Source of the DNA: Herpetosiphonaceae bacterium
GTDB lineage: Bacteria; Chloroflexota; Chloroflexia; Chloroflexales; Kallotenuaceae
NCBI GenBank assembly: GCA_036374795.1
Contig: DASUTC010000116.1
Location: forward strand, 1 to 62,704
Direction: 5' to 3'
Length of the DNA stretch: 62,704 nt
Positions 1-6,826 of the stretch are shown one piece after another. How positions within the stretch are numbered: the first letter of the stretch is position 1; every line of letters begins with the position of its first letter. The notes below the pieces were generated by a model. The model worked only from the letters and a program-made list of their open reading frames with translations, searched no databases and was not told the DNA's origin. The translations under genes and the position numbers were made by a program.

Positions 1-140
1 AGATGGTGATGCCGGGGGACAACGTCCAGATGGGCGTGGAGCTGATCGTGCCGGTGGCGATCGAAGAAGGCTTGCGGTTCGCGATCCGCGAAGGCGGGCG
101 GACGGTAGGCGCCGGTGTCGTCACCAAGATCGAAGAGTAA
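1..140 (+). CDS. tuf: Elongation factor Tu, C-terminal end (partial)
   Basis: Only the last 45 codons are in the window; the reading frame begins at base 3 and the gene starts upstream. The translated end contains MPGDNVQM, a run rich in Val and Ile, then [15 protein letters not shown] and a stop at 138-140. This is the canonical end of EF-Tu domain 3, the GTPase that delivers aminoacyl-tRNA to the ribosome. It is followed by rpmG, secE and nusG in the same direction, the usual bacterial tuf-secE-nusG order. The identification is secure because this C-terminus is among the most conserved in bacteria. Confidence 0.96.
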   Translation, partial: MVMPGDNVQMGVELIVPVAIEEGLRFAIREGGRTVGAGVVTKIEE

Positions 141-212
141 CTCGCATAGCACACACGGCAGGGTGAGGGATCACGCATCCCTCACCCCTTAGCTACTTCT
201 AAGGATAGGGAC

Positions 213-380
213 ATGGCTTCAAAGAAGGGCAATCGCATCGTTATCACCCTGGCGTGTACCGAGTGCCGCGAGCGCAACTACACGTCGCAGAAGAACCGCA
301 AGAACGACCAGGGCCGTCTGGAGCTTCAGAAATACTGCCCGCGCTGCCGCGTCCATCGGCCGCACCGGGAAACCAAGTAG
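213..380 (+). CDS. rpmG: 50S ribosomal protein L33
   Basis: A 55-residue basic protein beginning [18 protein letters not shown] and ending in HRETK. Two CxxC pairs (Cys15/Cys18 and Cys42/Cys45) form the zinc knuckle of the zinc-bound (C+) L33 form. The ATG lies downstream of AAGGATAGGG (201-210), an acceptable Shine-Dalgarno site. The gene sits 72 bases after tuf and 85 bases before secE, its usual place in many bacteria. I looked for the tRNA-Trp gene that often lies between rpmG and secE and found no cloverleaf in 381-465. Confidence 0.95.
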   Translation: MASKKGNRIVITLACTECRERNYTSQKNRKNDQGRLELQKYCPRCRVHRPHRETK

Positions 381-465
381 CGTCAGGCACACGATCGACC
401 GAACCGCGAGACAGGCGTCTCGCTGCCTACACCGACCGAGAACAGCGGTCTAAAAGGAGCGCACA

Positions 466-672
466 GTGGCCGTGGTCAAAGACAGCAAACAAGAAGGCGG
501 CATCCAGCGTTGGTTCCAAGAAACGCGCGGGGAGCTGCGTAAAGTCGTATGGCCGACCCGCGAAGAGGCTCTGCGGCTAACGTACGTCGTTATCGCGATC
601 TCGCTGGTTATGGGTGCCGTGCTGGGACTGATGGATCTGACCCTCAACACGCTCTACGGCCTGCTGGTATAG
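466..672 (+). CDS. secE: Protein translocase subunit SecE
   Basis: A 68-residue protein with a charged N-terminal half containing the conserved stretch RGELRKVVWPTREEA, followed by one hydrophobic membrane segment (about residues 38-60). This is the short, single-span SecE form that clamps SecY in the translocon. The start is GTG at 466, preceded by AAAAGGAGC at a good distance. It lies directly upstream of nusG, the near-universal arrangement. Nothing in the sequence is unusual for the family. Confidence 0.95.
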   Translation: MAVVKDSKQEGGIQRWFQETRGELRKVVWPTREEALRLTYVVIAISLVMGAVLGLMDLTLNTLYGLLV

Positions 673-705
673 GATCATTGCTGGCGTTGAGCTGGGAGGC
701 GACAA

Positions 706-1281
706 GTGGCCGAACGTGATGAAACAGCACGAGTAACACCGCCAGAAGGTGAAGAGATCCGCTGGTACGTGATCCATACCTACTCGGGCTACGAAAACAA
801 GGTCAAGCAAAATCTGGAGCATCGCATCGAATCGATGGAGATGAGCGACCAGATTTTTCGCGTCGTCGTGCCGACCGAGGAAGAGATCGAGATCAAGAAC
901 GGTCAGCGTCGAACGGTCAACAAAAAAGTTTTTCCAGGCTATGTTCTGGTGCAGATGAAGCTGACCGACGACTCGTGGTACGTTGTGCGGAACACGCCCG
1001 GCGTCACCGGATTTGTTGGCCTGGGCACGCGGCCCACACCGCTGGAAGACAGCGAGGTCAAGGCGATCCTCAAGCAGATGGAAGAGGAAGCGCCCAAGGT
1101 GCGGGTCAACTACCAGGTCGGCCAGGCCGTCAAGATCACTGATGGACCGTTCACCGATTTCGAGGGCACCGTCGATGCCATCGACCAGGAGAAGGGTCGT
1201 GTGCGGGTGATGGTGTCGTTCTTTGGCCGCGACATGCCCGTCGAGCTTGATTTTCTTCAGGTCATGCGACTGGTAGATTAG
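706..1281 (+). CDS. nusG: Transcription termination/antitermination factor NusG
   Basis: A 191-residue protein with an N-terminal NGN domain (RWYVIHTYSGYENKV near residues 19-33, FPGYVLVQM and TPGVTGFVG further on) and a C-terminal KOW domain (VKITDGPFTDFEGTV). NusG binds RNA polymerase to modulate elongation and links it to Rho or the ribosome. The start is GTG at 706 with GGGAGG about 7 bases upstream. A 106-base gap separates it from rplK, so rplK may be read from its own signal as well as by read-through. Confidence 0.96.
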   Translation: MAERDETARVTPPEGEEIRWYVIHTYSGYENKVKQNLEHRIESMEMSDQIFRVVVPTEEEIEIKNGQRRTVNKKVFPGYVLVQMKLTDDSWYVVRNTPGVTGFVGLGTRPTPLEDSEVKAILKQMEEEAPKVRVNYQVGQAVKITDGPFTDFEGTVDAIDQEKGRVRVMVSFFGRDMPVELDFLQVMRLVD

Positions 1282-1387
1282 AAAGAAATGCGCCATTCGA
1301 TCGAGTGATGCAGGCGCTTCCCGACGGATAACGCCTGGACGCTCTTGACGCTTTCGCTTTTGATACAGTCTTTTATCGGAGGTATCC

Positions 1388-1813
1388 GTGGCAAAAAAAG
1401 TCACCGCTGTCGTACGGCTCCAGCTTCCGGCTGGCAAGGCCAATCCGGCACCGCCAGTCGGCCCCGCGCTGGGCGCGACCGGCATCAACATCATGGGTTT
1501 TTGTAAGGAGTATAACGAGCGCACCGCGTCCCAGGTCGGGATGATCATCCCGGTCGAAATTACGGTGTTCTCGGACCGCTCCTTTACCTTTATCACGCGC
1601 ACGCCGCCCGCCGCCGATCTACTGCGCAAGGCCGCGAAGATCGACAAGGGCACCGGCACGCCGAGCCGCGCGGTCGCGGGATCGATCAGTCGCGCGCAAC
1701 TGCGCCAGATCGCCGAAACCAAGATGGCCGACCTGAACGCGGTTGACGTCGAGGGGGCGGAGAAGATCATCGCTGGCACCGCGCGCTCGATGGGCATCGC
1801 CATCAGCGACTAA
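1388..1813 (+). CDS. rplK: 50S ribosomal protein L11
   Basis: A 141-residue protein with the L11 hallmarks [16 protein letters not shown] near residues 15-30, [10 protein letters not shown], and a C-terminal RNA-binding domain rich in Ala and Ile. L11 shapes the GTPase-associated centre of 23S rRNA. The start is GTG at 1388 with a GGAGG core at 1378-1382. In most bacteria rplA follows within a few bases; here 259 bases intervene and hold a repeat element and a promoter (separate entries), so the usual rplKA coupling seems broken. Confidence 0.96.
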   Translation: MAKKVTAVVRLQLPAGKANPAPPVGPALGATGINIMGFCKEYNERTASQVGMIIPVEITVFSDRSFTFITRTPPAADLLRKAAKIDKGTGTPSRAVAGSISRAQLRQIAETKMADLNAVDVEGAEKIIAGTARSMGIAISD

Positions 1814-1829
1814 TAGGGAGCACAGCCAG

Positions 1830-1935
1830 ACAAAGAACAAAGAACAAAGGATTGATACGCCTGAGCTGCGCTCATACGTCTTTGTGCGCCGGGCGCCCTT
1901 TGGGCATGGCACCCGGTTTCGTTGTTCTTTGTGCT
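1830..1935. repeat. Heptamer-arm repeat element in the rplK-rplA gap
   Basis: The left arm at 1831-1850 is nearly three copies of the heptamer CAAAGAA and the right arm near 1921-1931 reads TTGTTCTTTG, its inverse complement. Between them, at 1890-1915, is a GC-rich hairpin core containing GCCCTTTGGGC bordered by CCGGG and CCCGG. A nearly identical core and the same arms occur at 30174-30370, in the cphB-cphA gap. No open frame in it looks coding. It resembles a small dispersed repeat unit rather than a gene. Confidence 0.75.
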
Positions 1936-1947
1936 TCCTAAGAGTCC

Positions 1948-1975
1948 TTGTACATTTAGCAAGATCTGATATACT
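1948..1975 (+). promoter_or_regulatory. Promoter of rplA
   Basis: TTGTAC at 1948-1953 and TATACT at 1970-1975 are separated by 16 bases, a good match to the housekeeping sigma consensus. It lies after the repeat element and about 100 bases before the rplA start, so rplA is probably transcribed on its own in addition to any read-through from rplK. Confidence 0.65.
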
Positions 1976-2072
1976 GCAACGGCTGCGCTTCGAGTCGTCA
2001 AAGCACTCGGCGCAGCACGATTATGTCTAGGGTGGGAGAGCATCGGCTCGCTATCACCACAGGAGAATATTC

Positions 2073-2798
2073 ATGGCTCAGAAGCACGGTAAAAAGTATC
2101 TGGCGGCGGCTGCCAAAGTCGATCGCGACCGCATTTACTCGCCCGACGAGGCAGCGCAGCTTGTCAAGGATACGTCCTACACGAATTTCGACGGCACCGT
2201 CGAGGCCCATCTGCGGCTCGGCATCGATCCGCGCCACGCGGACCAGCAGGTGCGCACCACTGTCTCGCTGCCGCACGGCACCGGCAAGCAGGTGCGTGTC
2301 GCCGTGTTTGCGCAGGGGGACGCCTCGCGCCTCGCGGAGCAGGCAGGCGCGGATGTTGTCGGCGCGGACGACCTGATCACGCGGATCGAGAAAGAAGACT
2401 TTCTTGAGTTCGACGTGGCGATTGCGACGCCCGACATGATGGGCAAGGTAGGCAAGCTTGGCCGCATCCTTGGTCGGCGTGGCCTGATGCCCAACCCGAA
2501 GAGCGGCACAGTCGTGCAGCCTCAGGATATGGCCCGCGCGATCGGCGAGCTGCGCCGGGGCAAGGTCGAGTTCCGCAACGATAAGACCGGCCTGCTGCAC
2601 GTGGCGATCGGCAAGACCTCGTTCAGCGCCGAGCAGATCCGCGATAATTTTGCGGCGCTGATGGATGCCGTCAAGGCGGCTAAGCCGAGCGGCGCGAAGG
2701 GCGTGTACATCAAGAGCATCACGCTGACCAACACGATGGGACCTGGCATTCCGATCGACATCAGCGCGGCGCAGAGCTTGAGCGTCGCCCAAGAATAA
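2073..2798 (+). CDS. rplA: 50S ribosomal protein L1
   Basis: A 241-residue protein with the L1 signatures [22 protein letters not shown] and the two-domain layout around [15 protein letters not shown]1 binds the L1 stalk of 23S rRNA and in other bacteria represses its own mRNA. The ATG at 2073 follows CACAGGAGAATATTC, a clear Shine-Dalgarno site. Upstream is a repeat and a separate promoter, downstream the structured leader of rplJ. The protein is full length for the family. Confidence 0.97.
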   Translation: MAQKHGKKYLAAAAKVDRDRIYSPDEAAQLVKDTSYTNFDGTVEAHLRLGIDPRHADQQVRTTVSLPHGTGKQVRVAVFAQGDASRLAEQAGADVVGADDLITRIEKEDFLEFDVAIATPDMMGKVGKLGRILGRRGLMPNPKSGTVVQPQDMARAIGELRRGKVEFRNDKTGLLHVAIGKTSFSAEQIRDNFAALMDAVKAAKPSGAKGVYIKSITLTNTMGPGIPIDISAAQSLSVAQE

Positions 2799-2821
2799 CG
2801 CGATCCTTTTGGGCTATTGTG

Positions 2822-2830
2822 TGGTAGAAT
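2822..2830 (+). promoter_or_regulatory. Extended -10 promoter of rplJ-rplL
   Basis: TGG followed by TAGAAT at 2825-2830 forms an extended -10 element 23 bases after the rplA stop; no convincing -35 box was seen. It is flanked by a 7-base inverted repeat, GCTATTG at 2813-2819 and CAATAGC at 2839-2845. The 11-mer TATTGTGTGGT at 2815-2825 recurs exactly at 2959-2969 in the leader. The predicted start near 2837 gives a leader of about 184 bases. Confidence 0.5.
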
Positions 2831-2836
2831 ACTCCA

Positions 2837-3020
2837 GGCAATAGCACTATTCTTATAACTGCATAGCCCTAGACAGCCGGCGCTCACAATGAGCTTAATG
2901 GCCCAGCCACCTGCCGAGGCACCCAGATGCATCAGATGCCACGATTGATGGCTGCGTGTATTGTGTGGTTTCGCTGTCTAGGACATGCGAAACCATTTTG
3001 TTTGCAAAGGGGGTGAATCT
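2837..3020 (+). promoter_or_regulatory. Structured rplJ leader with alternative pairings (L10-leader type)
   Basis: CCTAGACAGC at 2868-2877 pairs perfectly with GCTGTCTAGG at 2973-2982, closing a roughly 95-base domain. An alternative local hairpin pairs GGTTTCGC at 2967-2974 with GCGAAACC at 2987-2994, extended by TGTC/GACA across a bulged T, and is followed by the T-rich run ATTTTGTTTG. The two pairings share bases and cannot coexist. In other bacteria the rplJL leader is bound by L10(L12)4 and switches transcription or translation; the layout here fits such a switch, but I cannot align it to a covariance model. Confidence 0.6.
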
Positions 3021-3566
3021 ATGCCGAATAAGCAAAACCTGGCTGCTGTCGAAGAGCTGAAGGATAAACTGGGCCGCTCACAGTTGACGCTGGTCAGCGA
3101 GTACCGTGGCCTGACGGTAGCCGAGATGGCCGATCTGCGCAACGCGGTGCGCAAGACCAACGCCGAAGTGATCGTCGCCAAGAATACGCTGACGAAGATC
3201 GCGGCGAACGAGATCGGCATCACCGGCCTCGACGAGTTCCTGGGCGGTCCGGTCGCGCTGACTCTGGCCTACGGCGATCCCGTGGCGGCGGCGAAAGCCC
3301 TCAACGATTACCTGAAGGGCGCGAAGAAGGCGATGACCGTGCGCGGCGGTATGCTGGGCACGACCCGGCTCACGGGCGGCGATCTGGATCGGGTTGCCAG
3401 CACGCCGAGCCGCGAGCAGAGCATCGCCCGGATCATGGGCGGCGTGAACGCTCCGGCCAGCCGCATCGTCGGCGCGCTCAACGGCGTGATGCGCAACATC
3501 GCCTACATCCTGTCGCAGGTCGGCGAGGGCAAGGCGAATCCTGGCGGCGCAGCCACCGAGGCATAG
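3021..3566 (+). CDS. rplJ: 50S ribosomal protein L10
   Basis: A 181-residue protein starting MPNKQNLAAVEELKDKL, with the L10 core LTLVSEYRGLTVAEM and the typical helical C-terminal tail that holds L12 dimers. I chose the ATG at 3021 because AAAGGGGGTGA lies just upstream; the open frame extends 12 codons further up, into the leader hairpin. L10 anchors the L7/L12 stalk and, with L12, probably represses this operon through the leader. rplL follows after 82 bases. Confidence 0.96.
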   Translation: MPNKQNLAAVEELKDKLGRSQLTLVSEYRGLTVAEMADLRNAVRKTNAEVIVAKNTLTKIAANEIGITGLDEFLGGPVALTLAYGDPVAAAKALNDYLKGAKKAMTVRGGMLGTTRLTGGDLDRVASTPSREQSIARIMGGVNAPASRIVGALNGVMRNIAYILSQVGEGKANPGGAATEA

Positions 3567-3582
3567 AAGGAAAATCGTGCAG

Positions 3583-3600
3583 CGCTCAGGTTGCTGAGCG
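3583..3600 (+). other. Intercistronic hairpin rplJ-rplL
   Basis: CGCTCAG and CTGAGCG form a perfect 7-base stem with a GTTG loop in the 82-base gap between rplJ and rplL. There is no T-tract after it, so it is more likely an RNA-processing or translation-tuning structure than a terminator; L12 must be made in excess over L10. Confidence 0.45.
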
Positions 3601-3648
3601 GCAGCTTGATATTGATCTATTCACTTTATCTATAGGAGAACCTAAGCA

Positions 3649-4047
3649 ATGGCATCCGAGAAAGTTCAGAATATTCTGGAGCAGATCCAGGGCTTGACGC
3701 TGCTTGAGGCGGCTGAGCTGTCGAAGGCGATGGAAGAGGCGTTCGGCGTGAGCGCCGCGGCTCCCGTGATGATGGGCGGCATGGCTCCTGCGGCTGGCGG
3801 CGACGGCGGCGCGGCTGCTCCGGCGGTGGTCGAGAAGGACGAGTTCGATGTGATCCTGACGGCGGCGGGCGCGAACAAGATCAACGTGATCAAGGCGGTC
3901 CGTGAGCTGACCAGCCTGGGCCTGAAGGAGGCCAAGGATCTCGTCGACGGCGCGCCGAAGCCGGTCAAGGAAGGCGTGTCGAAGGAAGAGGCCGAGGCTG
4001 CCCGCGCCAAGCTGGCGGATGCGGGCGCGTCGGTCGAGGTCAAGTAA
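3649..4047 (+). CDS. rplL: 50S ribosomal protein L7/L12
   Basis: A 132-residue protein with an N-terminal dimerisation helix (residues 1-35), an Ala/Gly-rich flexible hinge (about 40-62) and the conserved C-terminal domain with [20 protein letters not shown] and [13 protein letters not shown]-like motifs. The C-terminal domain recruits translational GTPases. TAGGAGAACC upstream of the ATG is a good Shine-Dalgarno site. Unlike the common arrangement, rpoB does not follow; a terminator comes instead, then an unrelated accessory gene in the opposite direction. Confidence 0.97.
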   Translation: MASEKVQNILEQIQGLTLLEAAELSKAMEEAFGVSAAAPVMMGGMAPAAGGDGGAAAPAVVEKDEFDVILTAAGANKINVIKAVRELTSLGLKEAKDLVDGAPKPVKEGVSKEEAEAARAKLADAGASVEVK

Positions 4048-4064
4048 CGACTTCAATCGCGGAT

Positions 4065-4097
4065 GGGGCGAGCATAATGCTCGCCTCGTTTGTGTTT
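4065..4097 (+). terminator. Intrinsic terminator after rplL
   Basis: GGCGAGCA at 4067-4074 and TGCTCGCC at 4078-4085 form a perfect 8-base stem with a TAA loop, followed by TCGTTTGTGTTT. It ends the ribosomal protein operon 18 bases after the rplL stop codon. Confidence 0.85.
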
Positions 4098-4183
4098 AAG
4101 ATAGCTGCCTATCCATAATTTCATCTAGGGCAGGGCTGCGGAAGGCACGCATGATCCTTCGAGCAAATAAAAGAGAGCTTCTC

Positions 4184-6145
4184 TCATTTCGTGAAGGCAT
4201 AAACATATACACCACCCACATTATCAATATCAGTTGGGCCAATTTTACACTTAAATATAATGTTGAATCCCATCAACTTTAGCAGTCTTTCATAATGTTC
4301 ACAAGAAACTTTAAAGTCTCCCCATCCTTTTAGCCCAGACTCTAAGGCTCCTTCTTCTAAACGTTCCAAGATCGGATGGTTTTCTGCCTTGGCAATAGAA
4401 ATTATATGATGATGATACAATTCCAAAGCTCGTTTCCTCGCATTATCATCTTTATCATCATGTTCCGGCAAAAATTCATCTCCAACAATGACAACCCCAC
4501 CATCTTCAAGATTACTTTGGATATTTCTAAAATATTTAGGTTTATCCAAAAAGTAGATGTGATGATCTGCAAAAGAAGAGACGATAAACTTAAACTTACC
4601 ACCTGGATTGTATCGTCTACTATCTTTGTTCATCGGCTCAAATTTTGTATTTCGGCATTCCATGTCTGATATCAAGCGTGCCATGTTCTTCTTTAAGAGA
4701 TGGAAGCACGCCCAGTCAATCTCCATAGCGACAATGTCTAAGTTTTCAAGCTGTGCTAACCTCTTCGTAAATATTCCTGTTCCAGCACCCAGCTCTAAAA
4801 CTCGCTCCACAGAGCTTGTATCACTTCGGTACTGATTTATAAGTTCAATCATTTTATCCATCATTTGTGAGTAATAGGCATGTTCTTCTTCATGTTCATC
4901 ATACTCAGTAACTTCTATATAAGACGACATCTCTACCTGTCTTTTTCCAAATGCCCTAAATTCAGGAGTAAAGACTTTGTCTAACAAATCCTCTACTTGC
5001 CGATCATCCTCCACATTTATCGTCTTATCAATAAGAATTGCAATCTTAAGAATTCCAGATATAGCCTCTTCATGCCTGGATACTTCGGAGGCAAGGGTAG
5101 AAAAACGAATCATCTTTAGAGGGAGCGCACCTCGTTCCTGAGATGATGACTCGGCATAGTAGGCAAGGAGTGGTGTTGATGCACCTCCAACGATACTAAA
5201 ATCTTGAACGTAATCTGGATATTCACCAGCCAATCTATTGAAGCTCAAGGCATAAACGTTGTACTGGCTAGCGTGTCTTAGCAACATTGCCAGATTGGCC
5301 TTTAGATGATCACGTTCACGGAATACGAAAACTCGCGTACTATCTTTGTTAGTTGCTTTTCGTATCTCCTCACCCTCCTTTTGGGGCCAAAATTTCTCAA
5401 TGGCATCAACTATAGCGATAGCTTTCACAACTGGATTAAATGTCTTTAGCAAATTAACCAAATGCAAAGGATACAAAGTAAGGGGAACATCATAATAAGG
5501 ACCAGCCTCCTTTAAGCTAGTTTTGACCTGCTGTAATGAATCAAATATTACTTGTGTAAAGTATCTATTTTCCGCAAACCACTTCCTGTCTCGTACTTCA
5601 GCCAGTGTATCAGCTAATTCTTGATTAAGATGACCAAGGCCAATCGAAATATCTGAATGAACAGATGGAATTTCATTTAATTCCTTATCAAGATCTGCCC
5701 ACAAGTAGTCAAAGTTAATGTCAAGCTGACCTTGAAAGACCTTTTGGTCGCCTAATATCTCATTGATCGCAAAAACCAGCTTTCTTGTACCAGCCTTATC
5801 GGCCTTAACAGCATTGAATTGCTCTAGTGGTGGTTTAAGGTCGCTAGCTTCGAGGTCATATAAGTAGGGACACACAGAGCCTTCACCAGCAGTTTTTGAT
5901 AAAGCACCACTTTCAAACAATAACCAGGGAGCTTTCAAGTTCTCCGGTGTAAGGCACAAAATACCAAAGACACTCTCCCGTAATGCTGCATTGATAACCT
6001 CACTCCATCTTGCAGCAGCACGGATATCTACGGTCGATACAAAGACTTCTACCGGGGCAGTCTGAAAAACCCTTTTCAACCAGGGGGCTATAGCATCTGC
6101 TATTTGTCGGCTCCGTCGCCCCGACCAACTAATAAATATTTTCAT
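4184..6145 (-). CDS. TIR domain-methyltransferase fusion protein
   Basis: A 653-residue protein with three regions. Residues 1 to about 138 are a bacterial TIR domain: it opens KIFISWSGRRS, and WLLFESGALSK supplies the expected NADase glutamate (Glu78). About 195-425 is a region I do not recognise. About 430-653 is a class I SAM-dependent methyltransferase with motif I VLELGAGTG at 449-457 and acidic motif II AMEID. It lacks an NPPY/DPPY amino-methylase motif; SSFADHHI stands at motif IV, so a small-molecule or protein substrate is likelier than DNA. The ATG at 6145 has AGGAGC 7 bases upstream. Base composition is far more AT-rich than the ribosomal genes beside it, which suggests transfer. 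Such TIR proteins often act in anti-phage defence; that role here is inferred from the fold and the divergent ATPase gene nearby. Confidence 0.85.
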   Translation of the reverse strand: MKIFISWSGRRSRQIADAIAPWLKRVFQTAPVEVFVSTVDIRAAARWSEVINAALRESVFGILCLTPENLKAPWLLFESGALSKTAGEGSVCPYLYDLEASDLKPPLEQFNAVKADKAGTRKLVFAINEILGDQKVFQGQLDINFDYLWADLDKELNEIPSVHSDISIGLGHLNQELADTLAEVRDRKWFAENRYFTQVIFDSLQQVKTSLKEAGPYYDVPLTLYPLHLVNLLKTFNPVVKAIAIVDAIEKFWPQKEGEEIRKATNKDSTRVFVFRERDHLKANLAMLLRHASQYNVYALSFNRLAGEYPDYVQDFSIVGGASTPLLAYYAESSSQERGALPLKMIRFSTLASEVSRHEEAISGILKIAILIDKTINVEDDRQVEDLLDKVFTPEFRAFGKRQVEMSSYIEVTEYDEHEEEHAYYSQMMDKMIELINQYRSDTSSVERVLELGAGTGIFTKRLAQLENLDIVAMEIDWACFHLLKKNMARLISDMECRNTKFEPMNKDSRRYNPGGKFKFIVSSFADHHIYFLDKPKYFRNIQSNLEDGGVVIVGDEFLPEHDDKDDNARKRALELYHHHIISIAKAENHPILERLEEGALESGLKGWGDFKVSCEHYERLLKLMGFNIIFKCKIGPTDIDNVGGVYVYAFTK

Positions 6146-6271
6146 CTCCAAGCTCCTACACCAAGTTCTAGTTTGTTATTGTGGTGGAGAAAAGATATAC
6201 CAGCAATAATACAAGATTCATGTTCGTTTGAGAACCCCAGAGATAATCGGGAGAGAACGGAGATGGGTGTT

Positions 6272-6609
6272 TCAGAGGGGCTCGCGTGAAGGCCAGCGGA
6301 TGCTGACGACGATCGGGCCTCGGCCCGCCACGAGTGCGGCACATGCGGCCCCCACAGCACAAAATCGCCCTCATGCTCCAGCAGCACATCGCGATCGGGA
6401 AAGCTGATCCGAAAGCGTCCGCGCACCAGAATGCTGATCGTCGTGGCGTCGTTGGCGGACCACGTGGCGCCGGTCTGGCCTGCGGGATGATCGCCCCACT
6501 TGCTCTCAACCTCTGATGAGTGCAGCGGAGCGCCGGGCAGGCCCATGAAGTGGCCGACGAACCAGCCGCGCCGCGCTACCTCACGTGCATTTCCGGCGTA
6601 GATCTCCAT
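6272..6609 (-). pseudogene. Cupin-domain protein gene with a frameshift
   Basis: From the ATG at 6609 (preceded by AGGAGT) the frame reads MEIYAGNAREVARRGWFVGHF, then VKWG-like and HPAG motifs, SILVRGRFRISFPDRDVLL and GDFVLWGPHVPHSWRAE. This is a single-domain cupin, a small beta-barrel sensor or isomerase type. Right after WRAE the frame runs into unrelated residues. Shifting frame by one base near 6301 restores IVVSIRWPSREPL and a stop at 6272, which looks like the natural end. A single-base loss in the run GGCCCG explains this. The gene is therefore either recently broken or carries a sequencing error. It sits between the TIR gene and the divergent ATPase gene. Confidence 0.7.
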
Positions 6610-6826
6610 ACAACTCCTAGCAGCCATATTCATCGTTCGCAAAGCCGATCGCTTGCAAGCTCTGCTACACTATGCTTGGGCAGAACGATACTCACACATA
6701 CTAATTCCCCTGTTCAATCCTTGCCGACGATAACATACACTCGTATTGCGCGAAGCAGCGCTGGGCATCATAAGCATCTATCCCATCAGCATGGCTGGTG
6801 ATGCATGCATGTGAAGGAGCGGAGCG

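Noticed and set aside
381-465. tRNA-Trp gene expected between rpmG and secE
   Set aside because: No CCA anticodon loop or T-arm (TTCRA) pattern could be fitted in this gap.
4184-6145. DNA methyltransferase of a restriction-modification system
   Set aside because: The methyltransferase part has no NPPY/DPPY or cytosine-5 PCQ motif and there is no endonuclease or specificity gene alongside.
6142-6642. A 166-residue protein on the minus strand before the TIR gene
   Set aside because: Its first half is the cupin gene and its second half is out-of-frame sequence after a one-base shift; I annotate the frameshifted cupin instead.
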